The translations under genes were made by a program, and so were the position numbers. The notes below the pieces were generated by a model that searched no databases, was not told the DNA's origin, and was given only the letters and a program-made list of their open reading frames with translations. Shown one piece after another: positions 13,701 to 24,300 of a DNA stretch of 64,000 bases. Source of the DNA: Serinus canaria (Eukaryota; Chordata; Aves; Passeriformes; Fringillidae); contig NC_066326.1 in the NCBI RefSeq assembly GCF_022539315.1, positions 9,626,601-9,690,600 of the forward strand, written 5' to 3'. Position 1 is the first letter of the stretch. Every line of letters starts with the position of its first letter.

Positions 13701-16700
13701 TGTTTATGCTGCTGAGGGGTGTGATTACCCTGGAGTTCAGGTTCAAACTTGTCTCTCTGCTTGTTTGTAAGTTTGGAAAGAATTTCTGGGTGTCATTCAG
13801 CCAGTTGATAGCAAACTCCAACTTTTGACTGTTCTGGTTAGAGACAATTATATCCCAACTGACCTGGTATGGCATTAAGCTCTTGGTTACAAAGTTCAGC
13901 CGTGCTTGGGAGAAGCAAAGATTTTGCTTTTCTGCAGAGTCTGAAAACATCATTGTTTTCCCTGCTTGCATGTCACGATCCCTCAGATATAACAATTACT
14001 GAGCCCAAGCCACTCCTTATGCAGTGACACGATTTCATCCCCCACGCTCTGCACCCTCTCTGCTGCACACACGCATGCAGGCAGCTGAACCCTCACAGCT
14101 GGTTCTCTGCACGTCAGCTTGTCTTTCTCTTTATGGTCACTGAGACTCTGTGGGTAGTGAACAGTGTAATATTCTAATTTCCCCCTCTGCTTTGTCATCT
14201 TTCCTTGCTGATAAAAGGGCAGTGGGAGGGGGAAAATCAACAGTGGATTCAAGACACCTTGAAAACACCACTAAAACGGTCAGAATGTTTGCAGTTTGGG
14301 TGTGCTACAGCGAGTCCTGCTTTGGAATTTCCCTGGAATTAAAACAATTGGCCATTTTTCAACTACCTGTTTCTTCTATTTTCACATCATATCCTTATTC
14401 AGCCTACATGTCTCTGTAGAGGTGTTTCTGCTCCTGCATTAAAAACCCATTCCTTTAGCTTTCTTGCCTACAAAATCTCTCTCAGCTGGTACTCTTTTAC
14501 TCTAAGCCTAAAGCAGCTGTTTGACTTTCTCTTCAACCTCAACGTGTTTCAGTGTTACTGTTTTTCAGTTTAAACAGCCAAGAGATATCTGCCTAGACAC
14601 ACCAGGCTGGAATTTGGGGAATGTAAAGTGGAAGCTCAGCAGTAGCAGCAGCACCTGGGCGTAGCCAGCCTTCATACCTGCCTTGGGAAAACATAAAATA
14701 TAAACCTCAAGTCAAAGGGAAACCAGGTAACACTGAGTATTAACTAAGGGAAATCAGTTATTAAAGTGTATGAAAGGACACCACACCACCGCTGTACTTG
14801 AGAGGGATAAAGTTATTAAAGATCAGTCAAGGAGCGAGAGAGAAGAAAGACATTTGTGACTTTTCACCACTCAGGCACATGTGAGTACATGAGGCAGTTG
14901 GATACAATCTCTTTTTCTAATTATTCAGTCTCTAGATGAGGTTTAAGCATCTGACTCTGGATGCTGCCAGTAAAAGAGATTAGGATGAAAATGTTTCAGC
15001 ATGAAAGGCAACCACTGAAGACAACATCAGGGCTTCTCTCTCCTTCAAGTATGAGGGCAAAGCCCATGGCCTGGCAGTGCAAGCCAGCAGGTGAGGAAAA
15101 TAAAGTCATGCTTTGTTAGAAAGAAACTTGGTGAGCATCAGAGTCCATCATAAGCATGTAGAAATTCCTGTAATGATGTGCATAAGACTATCACTTGTTT
15201 GTCACTCTACTGCACTTGCAGAAGTGTTGCAGAACCCTGCTGAATTGCAAATGGTTTTCAGTTTTGTCCTGTGTTTTGTTGGCACTCTGTGCTTACAAGA
15301 GTGCACAGAGGTCAGGCTTGCCTTCTGCCTTCAGTTGTGCCATTATGAAATAGAAAACTGCTGGAGATGTCAAAGTGGTGGACTTGAGAAGCTGGTGTGG
15401 TTATTGCTACTGAGCTGAATGTACCTGAAATATCTCTGCCTGTGACATCTCCAATTCCAGCCAGGAGGATTCAGATGGACAGAACTTTCAACGTTTGTGG
15501 GCAATTGTCTGGTTGTGGTTGGATTTTGCTTTTTTTCTTCTTTTTAAATTTATGTATTTGCATTTGTTTCAGCTAGGAGGGAATTAAAAACTTTGCCAGA
15601 GAAGACAAAGCACTGGACTGATCTGAGATCTGCAAAAAGTAATCCAACCTCTTGCTTAGAAAATGTGTCTTCATGAATAGTGTTCTACATAAAGGAAAAT
15701 CTGTACTGTTAAATGCAAAAGAGATTCCAAAATTAGAATAATCTTATTCATCTTGTTAATGCACATTAGAGAAGGATTGGTAATATGCATGGACTAGATG
15801 GAATTTAGTTAACAGGTTGACAACTAAAAGTATTTTGACCAGTATAGGAGATAAAACCTCATTTTGAAGAAAAGGGCCACTATCAAAGGTTCATGGCTGA
15901 AAAACTAATTAGAGCACAGCCATTGTAGCTACATGATATTTGTATAATCAGATGAGACTCCCATTTGATTTATCAAATGCACAAGGGCTCTCATTTCAGG
16001 GCTGTATGGAAGAACACTTTGAAGTGCATATTTGATATCTGGATGAAGCTCTCACGTACAGGTGCAGCTTTTGCAAAACATCCAAGAAAATACAAAGGGC
16101 TCCTTTAGGAGAGAGCCTCCCCCCAGTGGGAAAAGTTCTTCTCTTTGGGATTACAAGGCTGTTCAGCTAATATTAATATTTGGGCTATTCTTGCTGATCC
16201 AAAGGAACCAAACAGCACATGGAAATGTTGGAAAGTCAAAGGTTTCAGCTTGTCAAAGATACTTTCAGGTTTGTTTTTTTAGCAGAAAGGCCATATGCTT
16301 TATTGATCCATTGAAATATGACCCTGGAAGAAATTTTTCAGAAAAAGTGGATGCCAAAGGGTAAAGGAGTGGAGTTCAGCTGCATCTCCATCCTGGCTTT
16401 GAAAGACACATATAACCACAATGTTTCATGTCACTAAAGGTCCACAGGTCTCTCCTATCACTGCCAACACAGACAGGAATCCAGCAGGTGTCAATATATG
16501 TATTTGATACCTCGGGGCACCAGAAGGCCTATCCTAAACATGAATAATTTAGGGAAGGGGGCATTTCGTGGGAAGGTTTCCAGAAGATGAAAGTGCTTTT
16601 GAAGAAGAAGAAACTTTGCTTGCAAATCACATAACAGCTGCAGAGCAAGGCATGAAGAAAAACTCTTAGGTGAACTCTGCTGCCACTCTGACAGCCTTCC

Positions 16701-18098
16701 CAGGGAGCTGAATGAGGAGAGCTGAGCTGGCACATCTTGGTAAGGCTCCCGGTGCCAAGGACTGTACACAAAATGATGCTAAGGGACCCACTCTGCTCAA
16801 TTTATTACAGGAAAGATAATCATGTTTGCTCATTTTACTCATTTATCCGTTCTGAATGTGTGTCCATTAACTATATAAACTGTAGAGGGGAAAAAACAGT
16901 TGGTGAAATAATCCTACAAAGCAGCAAGGGAATTCACAAAAAATCTGTAATTCTGAGTGAGAATGAGTGTCAGAAAGTTCATAGGGCTTCCTGTGTGATC
17001 CTGTACCTGTCAAAGAAAAGGATCTAGACAAGGTCTTGTTTGTGAAACTGAAAAATCCACATAGTCCTTGAAAGGAGATGAACTCTTCGAAATAAAAAGA
17101 GGGCTAAGGCAATAATTCACCCCAGTTTGTTTCTTCTTGCCCTTCATTAGATTATTATTCCCTAAACCAAGCCAGCAGGAAACAGAGACATGGAAAATAA
17201 GTGCAAGTATGTATTGCCATGAGAGCAGTAAGCCTTACTCCAACAATTCTCCAAGTAAGAAGCTTAACTATATTATATGATGATAAAACAATTTCATCTG
17301 AGACACCAAATCTTCAGTCCCAAAGACAGAAGCATTTTATCTGCATCTGAGAAATGGCAGTGACTCTACAAACGTGGAGGCTCGTGGAATTACAATGGCT
17401 TTCTTCAAAGATGCTGAAAGGCACAGATGCCAAAACAAGATCAAGCTGAAACTGATAGTGCACAAGACTATATGAATCAACCAGACAGCCCAGTGATGCA
17501 GGGGTCCAACAGATGGGAGGAAGGAAAGAAAAAAGACTGCAGGCCAAGGGTATTTGAACTGTATATGAACACATTTACCTTCAGTGTGGCACTCTCCATG
17601 TGTCACACACAAAAGTGGGACCTGCACTAGCCCTGAGCAATACTGCAATATTGGCTTATGACAAGACATTCACTCATGACATGGACACTTCTCTAAATTA
17701 AGTGCTTTCTAGTGCCAGATAGTCTTTCAGATTTGCTTTTTTTAGTGCTTTTTAAATAGCTCTCTCTCCAGTGACCTGGAGTCACATGCTTGTGCCTTTG
17801 ATCATTCAGAGAGTATTTCACAAATTCTTTGGGAAAGTACTCAGACCAGCCTAGATAAATAACAGAGCTATGCCTGTCAGAAACTCCCTTCTCTACCTGG
17901 AACCAGCTGAAGACAGGGGGAGATATTTCCACAGTCAGCACCAGAGCTAAGACTAAGGAGTAGAAGGTGCTCACCTGTAAGTTTGAGCTCTAGGGCAGTT
18001 GCTAGCAAGACCAACCAATGTAAAAGGTCAGTGGAATGACACAAGTAAAGACTTTATCACATGAGGGTGCAGAATTGAAAAGGAAGGCTGGGATTGTA
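10798..18098. other. Non-coding DNA with no recognised gene
   Basis: Mostly AT-leaning unique sequence. Frames do not exceed about 110 codons and resemble no family. It contains the possible hAT end at 13.6 kb, an octamer at 15556-15563, and TTCAGCACCA at 13124-13133. The last resembles only the left half of an REST/NRSF site and lacks the right half. Confidence 0.7.
13603..13635 (+). mobile_element. Possible hAT (Charlie-like) terminal inverted repeat remnant
   Basis: The stretch starts CAGTGCTCCTC and runs into GGGGTCGCGACCCC, a perfect 14-bp palindrome at 13614-13627. Vertebrate hAT elements of the Charlie type commonly start CAGTG-N-TTCTCAA and carry a GGGTCGCGACCC core near the end. The likeness is short and no partner end is identified within the next kilobases, so this could be chance. 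The CpG-bearing core is unusual in this CpG-poor surrounding. Confidence 0.3.
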
Positions 18099-18188
18099 TC
18101 TGGCCAGCTCCTGTTGTATCAAGAAATGCATCTCTGCAGACAGGGACAGGCAGAGATGCATTTCTTGATACAACAGGAGCTGGCCAGA
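18099..18188. repeat. Perfect 39-bp inverted repeat (hairpin) with 12-nt loop
   Basis: The left arm at 18099-18137 is the exact reverse complement of the right arm at 18150-18188, with 39 of 39 pairs. The spacer at 18138-18149 is AGACAGGGACAG. The match ends abruptly on both sides: position 18098 does not pair with 18189, and 18138 does not pair with 18149. The arms have mixed composition and are not a simple repeat. A transcript from either strand would fold into a 39-bp duplex. Both strands are open through the stem, so overlapping frames on the two strands share a 13-residue peptide block, an automatic result of the palindrome. I see no flanking target duplication that would mark it as a transposon. 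A template-switch mutation is the simplest origin; a very young small RNA hairpin or an assembly fold-back are alternatives. Confidence 0.97.
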
Positions 18189-20064
18189 GCTGAACTCAAG
18201 AGGGTGGCAGAGCAGTGGGGACTTTCCTTGGGTGTGAAAGGAACTCACAGCAGTGGGATATGAGTGAGCTGCCCTGGTGTGCTTTTAGTCCTTCACTAAT
18301 TTTCATATTTACGTGTCACTGGCCCGGGAACATCAGCGTATCTGTAGACACAGTTCCCTGTTCCCAGCTGTCCCAACTGCTCATAGCAAGGACAGAAGGA
18401 GACACAGCACTTTTAGAGGGATGGAGTGATTTTGAGGTCCTTGCAGGTCCTGTGTTCTTTCTGGCATGCACCAGAGCACTTGAAGGCAGCTCTGAGATGT
18501 TTCCCAGGGTGTGCAATGGGCCCTGCCTGCAGAGCACTTCAGCATGGCCCATTTCCAGGGTCCCTGTGCAGTGAGTCCTGAGCTGAAAGGAACACATGAA
18601 AGAGGTTGCTCTTGTCTCTCCTGCCCCCATTCTACAGCCTCTGAGAGTGGCCAGGACAGCATATAGGAGGAGAAGTGCAAGCAGTAGTGAAGTCCTGCTC
18701 CAGAAATGATTGAGAAGTCTTAAATAAATTGGCTGGTGAAGTCTGATGCATTAAGTCTTATGGAGCATCCTTGGAAGGAAACTACACAACTTCAGTTATG
18801 ATGGATAAGATCACCACAGGCCTCAACAAACACTCCACGAGTCACCAGGAATTCACTAGTATGAATGAAAGCTGCTCCACTGAATCCTGCAATCCACTGC
18901 ACAGCAGATTGCCACAGGACTGAACCCCAAAGTGCTCCGTGGGGCCCATCATGTACCCCTGAGACCTGTCAGCCTACCCCACCAGGCATCTCTGTGTGGT
19001 TGGCCTAATTTATTCTTTCAGGTGTACCTGAGAAATTTAAAAAATATTTAGGAACCCAGAATGATGCCTCAAAACTGCACAGATGTTAAAAGGCACAAGC
19101 TTCTCCTTGCTGTCCAAATCTAAGAAAGGATGCAACAGAGGGCAGTGAGTTTTAATGCATAATCAGAAGCTGCTGTAAAAGTCCTTGTGGGAACATGGAA
19201 TCTGTTATATTTATCGCAAATTTGCTAAGTAAGGTAAATACCCTGGCATTGACCCTGTCTCATATGCCCTTAATAGCATTATTATGCTTTGTCCTGTTAA
19301 GATTTTACAGCAGAAGAGATAACACCTGGTCGATAATCCATTATAAACAGGTACTTTTCTTCTTGTCCCCTTGCCCACAGTCTCCACCCCATTGCAGCAG
19401 GGAAGATACTGCTTCAGCCAGAGAATTTTCCAATGTCAGCCTGTAACCACCATATGCCTGAAGAAAAAGAAACTGATCAGGCATTGTGGTCTTCATCCTG
19501 GCAGTCGAAGAACCTGCATGAATATCAACATTATCATAAATCATTCAATTGCTGAAAGTCATCCTAACATCTGAAGGAGCTGAATAGCAACCATTTCTCA
19601 GTCCTTATGCACATCCACTCACAGCAGCTGAGCTGTGGGAGTATATAGACCTATTTTTCAGCTAGCATGATAATCAAGACATTCCTCATTTAAAAGGGAA
19701 TTCATTTGCCTTGGTGTTCGTCCTGAATAAGAATACCAGAAATTGATATGTAATCTCCAACTCAAATGAAGATTAAACTGAGGCCACCAAACTCCTTTGT
19801 TACTTAAAATACGTAAAAAGCCCCAGCAAGATTCTTACCTTGGTGTGAATCTAAACATACTGAATAAAATTTAAAAGCCCCCATTTCAGACTGTTTTTTC
19901 TCAGTGGCCCCAGTGTAGCCATAAAAATCAGAATCTGTCCTTAATATCTCTGAACACTGGTACCGTGCAGAACTAGCTCCAGCCTATTTATAGCTCACTC
20001 TATATATATCCACACTGCAGCTTCCAAAGGAATATTTTATCTTTTGGGAGGACAATGCTTTCAG
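18189..20064. other. Non-coding DNA between hairpin and tandem duplication
   Basis: 18.2-18.7 kb is GC-richer and has overlapping open frames on both strands up to 119 codons, with no recognisable protein. The rest is AT-rich unique sequence with the weak CTCF-like site at 19.1 kb. Confidence 0.7.
19132..19145 (+). promoter_or_regulatory. Weaker CTCF-like motif
   Basis: GCAACAGAGGGCAG matches CCASYAGRKGGCRS at 12 of 14 positions, with mismatches at positions 1 and 4. It has the same orientation as the better site at 52.8 kb. Confidence 0.18.
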
Positions 20065-20264
20065 TAATGTAAGAAGCCAAAGTTTTGCTTTAAAACAAAA
20101 AACAAAAAACAACCAAAACCTCTGTTCAAACCCTTAATGTAAGAAGCCAAAGTTTTGCTTTAAAAAAAACAAAACAAAAAACAAAAACAAAAAAAAACCA
20201 AAAACCAAAAAAAAACCCAAAAAACAAAAAACAAACAAAAAACAAAACTTCTGCTCAAACCCTT
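20065..20264. repeat. 70-bp tandem duplication with expanded A/C tract
   Basis: Copy 1 (20065-20134) and copy 2 (20135-20264) both start with TAATGTAAGAAGCCAAAGTT and continue identically through TTGCTTTAAAA. Both end with near-identical sequence, TCTGTTCAAACCCTT in copy 1 and TCTGCTCAAACCCTT in copy 2. Between these ends copy 1 has about 25 bp of A/C-only sequence, while copy 2 has about 85 bp. A duplication followed by slippage expansion of the A/C tract in the second copy explains the arrangement. Confidence 0.95.
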
Positions 20265-21236
20265 AACCTGGAAGAGTGGCCCTCCACTGCCAATCAGATA
20301 ATAGGCTTAATTCTTACATCACACTTTATTTGTAGCTCACTGTGTAGTTAATGTTTGCAGCTTATCTAACAGGAGAAATGTGAAACCAGAGTTTTAGAAC
20401 AATAGAAACAAGGCTGTCACCAGCAGGCTGCCAATGAATCATGTCCCTGCAGTCAAGTTCTCCCAGAAGGTCATTGGTAACAGAAATACGTCCCTGCCTG
20501 AGCTGGCAAAATGCTGAAAAATGCTTCTCAGTTTTATCCTAATAAAACATCGAACAGATCAATTACCAGAACAACTTCACCTGGTAGGATTTTTAAGTTC
20601 TATTGTCTGCAAGAATTAATAGTAAAGGTTACTGAACGAGCAGGCCTGCTTTCTTCTGTGTCTGGGATTCCAGAGGTGGTTTTACCTTCAATCTAAATTC
20701 AAGGTAACAAAAACCCTTTTATAAACCTTAAGAAAAGTGATTTCCTGTTCTCTTTCACATTTTCAAAATCAGAAAAAAAAATTTAAACACTTAGTAACTT
20801 TCTTCCATATCATTCAGAACAGAAGCCCTGAAATCATGGAAAGCCAGCGAGGTCTGCAAGAATGATTTCCAAGAGACAGAAAGCAGCAGTGATACTTACT
20901 TTCTTCTGTTCAGAGAGAGATGCAGAAAAAGGACAAGGAAGTACCAAAAACCAAAATAAAAAACCCAAACCCCCCCCACCAAAACAAAAAAAAAAAGTGC
21001 CCAAACCTGAGTCATAAAAGCTGCTTTTGGCTCATAAGGAATTATTTTAAAGTAACTGCAGCTTAAAAAAGAAAAAAACCATATTTTCTGCTGCACTTGC
21101 AAAAGAGCTCCACATTTTCTGCAAGAGGGAAAACAGATGATGGGGGGAGCTGTTCTTTTAAGAAAAATGTCATTGGCACAAACAGCTGGCACTTGGTGAC
21201 GTGTTATTTATATGTGCAGTTGCTGTGTTTTTTAAC
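20265..21236. other. Non-coding DNA with A-rich patches
   Basis: Apart from the A/C tract at 20944-20996 and short A-rich runs near 20774 and 21066, I see nothing recognisable. Confidence 0.7.
20944..20996. repeat. A/C-only low-complexity tract
   Basis: A run of A and C with a single T holds a C9 block interrupted by one A, and then an A11 run. It has the same composition as the tracts at 20.1-20.25, 55.9, 59.4 and 62.7 kb. Confidence 0.85.
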
Positions 21237-21370
21237 AGATAAGAAAGCATTATCTCATTTGTGATTCAGGTGAGGAACACGAGCAGCTCCGCAGCGCCGC
21301 TGGCCGCTGCCCCACGTTCCTTATCGTATCAGAAACATCTGTCACTTTGCAAATGAGTTCAGTATAAAAG
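21237..21370. promoter_or_regulatory. GATA / E-box / POU-like / TATA motif cluster
   Basis: AGATAAG lies at 21237-21243, TTATCT (reverse AGATAA) at 21250-21255 and CTTATC (reverse GATAAG) at 21320-21325. An E-box, CATCTG, lies at 21336-21341, 10 bases from the last GATA site. On the minus strand this reads CAGATG-N10-GATAAG, close to the composite bound by GATA-TAL1/LMO2-type complexes. TTTGCAAAT follows at 21346-21354 and TATAAAAG at 21363-21370. About eight CpGs occur between 21280 and 21327. The motifs are seen directly; enhancer or promoter activity is inference. Confidence 0.35.
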
Positions 21371-24300
21371 TGCATCAAATGTGCTGTTTCACCATGAGAC
21401 AGAATTCTGCAAGGGAACCTGAAAAGCAGCCTCCCCCTGCAAATGCTGGGATGGTCTGTCCCATATTCACCAGTTGGGATGAGAGCAAGGGAGGGGGAAG
21501 GGGGAGAAAAAGAGAGAGACCTTGGAAGTGTCATGATTATAAATTATCCTTTCTCTAGGAGCCAGCTGTGCCTGAGAACCACCTCGCCTGTGAGGTTCAT
21601 GCTGCAAAATGGTTATCACATCATAAACAGACCTGGCTGAATCCTGGCCCTTGTGGTACAGAGGACTTTACTCAAGAAAACACTGATGGGCTGGGGTAGG
21701 TAGGATGTGTGGAAAGGTGGCCAGCATTGGGATTACCACCAGAAGTGCACTTGCAGGAGCTCTGCTCGCAAAGATGGAAATGAATTTGTTTTGAGGGCAG
21801 CTGAGGATGAACTGGTAGGAGCTCCCACTTCCAGGGAAGGTAAGGTGTGCCTCTAGTCCAAGCTGAGGGGAAAAACAGGGCATGCTCATGCACCCAGGTT
21901 CATCCCTGCAGTAATGCTGCACATGGCACAAAGTTAAAACCCAGCAATTCATAGTATGGACTAAGTTTTCCTCAGATTGTGCTCTCCAGAGAACTGGGCT
22001 GGGTCTAGTACCCCTGTGAGTACAAGGGCATTTTTGTACTCCTCTTTAGCAGGAACAAAGACAACTCAAGGTGGCTTCAAAATCTCTTCTGCCTAGAAAT
22101 GCCTCTGTAGCTCTGGAAGCAGGCAGCTGGATTGAGATCCCCATTTGTGTCACTCTGAGCGACTGCTTCCTGCTTTGCCTTTGGGCTTTTATTTAAAAAT
22201 ACAGGAGAAAAAGGACTGTTTCTTTAGCCCTTGCTGAGAAATCCCTTGAACTTCAGCTGATAAACAGGGGAGAACTAAGGACAGACTCTGAACTGGGTTA
22301 TTGTTCCTTTAGCCTGTGCACAGCCACATGCTGCCTTTTCTGTCCCATAAAAGACCCCCCTGGTGACCCTTTATGGCTGCTGCACATCCAGTTGTGGATG
22401 AAATGTGAAACATCCTCTTTTTTCTGCAAGGAGTACTCAAACCAGGCATGCAACTTAAGAAAAATAGGTGAAAATACCTATTTTAACTTTGCTTCTAATC
22501 AGAAAACATATATTCTTAAATATGCATACATCAGCAGAAACAGCAGGTAAGGGCTCCCACTCTAAAACAAACAGAAACATGCACTTTGAACCCTCATATG
22601 AAATTGCAGTAAAAGCCCAACCCAATAATTATTTTCCTTGATTTTCAGCCAGACGAGGCACAAGACAAATAAGTCATCAAGGACAAATAAAAGGAGGTTC
22701 ATTCATCGCATTCAGGGCTGGAATCTTTAATGGTCACCAAATGAACTAAGATAACTAAGTAACCATTGTAAATATTAATCTTTAAAGGAAAACAATACTC
22801 CCAACAACAGGAAGTCTGATAAGACATTGGATGTGGCCATCAGCGTTATGGAGTCTCTCTAATTTCCTTAGTTTTTTCTTATGCCTCTAGAGGGATCAGG
22901 AAGGGGGCCATATGGTATCTCTCAAAGGAAGTAAATTAACATTATTAATAGCTAATGTGGGAGAGGTGAAACAGTGATTGTTCGTTCTGTTGTTATTGTG
23001 CTTTTGTTGGGGGGGAAGCCTGCCTGCTAGTAAGCTTAAGCACTCAAGCCAAATTCAAAATCTTGTATTTATAAACAGAGATCTGATAACAGTTGCCTAA
23101 GCATCCATGATGCTTTGCCAGCGCACGCACATCGAGCTGATCCGAAGGGCCTGTCCTGGGGTTAGCTCACACAGGACAGCTCAGGCTGCAGTCCCTGTTC
23201 CCAAGTAACGCCTCACAAGGACCCTCACAATCTCCTTTGGCTTGGTTTAGTTTGAAGCAGAAGGACAAGGACAGGTAGATCTGCACTTTGAGGGACACAA
23301 CGTGTCCTCTGGCATGCCCTGAGCCTGGGGATCAAGGGGCCACAGAGGAGTGGGTTCCAGGACCAGGGTTCTCACAGGCCCTGGTCACCCTGTGGGACAT
23401 CTCCTTTTGAGCCCACAGTGCTGGCACAGCTGCTTTCCAAGCCTTGCTCAGCAGGGTGATATGGAAGTGGAAGAATTATTTTGTGGGCAGCAGTGATAAC
23501 AAAGTGCTGCATTAGAATTGATTGAATTGGTCACTTGGATGAATATGTCAGAGGCCTGGGATCCCTTGCACTTTATCTGCACTACAAGAAGAATTCACCT
23601 TTCTTAGGCCTCTGCTTTTATCCCCCAAATACTTAGAGGGTGGTATTTATTCACTGTAAATAATATTGCCACTTAAGTTATACATTGTGCCTACTTGAAA
23701 GGGTGAGACCCTGAAGTCAAACTCATCTGTTTGTCCCAGAGCACCTGGGACCATAAAATACATTTCTCATTTTTTTCAAGAGTTCCTATACATTCTATTT
23801 TCTTCCCAATAATGAAAACCTCAGGCAATATCTAGCTGGCCTTGCAGAAGTGGACTTTATGAGACCTTGTATGTTGAGACAATCTGCAAAATAAATTTGA
23901 TAGATAAAACCCAGAGGAGTTGATTGCAATTGCCATTATCCATTGAGCTAGGTAGATTTTAACAAACTTTGGGGAAATTGTTCAATAAATTCCTCAGAAA
24001 GAAAACAGTGGAATTTCGTATAATTAACTCACTGGACCTTAATAAAAATTGAGTAGTCTAGTAAGATTACCTCATGCTTCAGGGCACATGGTGATTACTT
24101 CATAGACATAAAGGAATTCCCTCTGCCCTTGAAAGCTTATACTTCAACTGCAGGCTGTCAGCTGGAATTTGATTTTTAGGCCTGAAGAGGACAACTTGAA
24201 TGTTTTAAGACTCTACAGACTTCAGTTAAACTTAGGTGGAACTGCTCTGTAAGGAAACACTTTCCCTACCAGACAACTTCACTTGCAGAGAGAAGTCAGT

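Noticed and set aside
21483..21506. G-rich stretch as a possible G-quadruplex
   Set aside because: Only three clear G-tracts of three or more are present; the canonical four are not.
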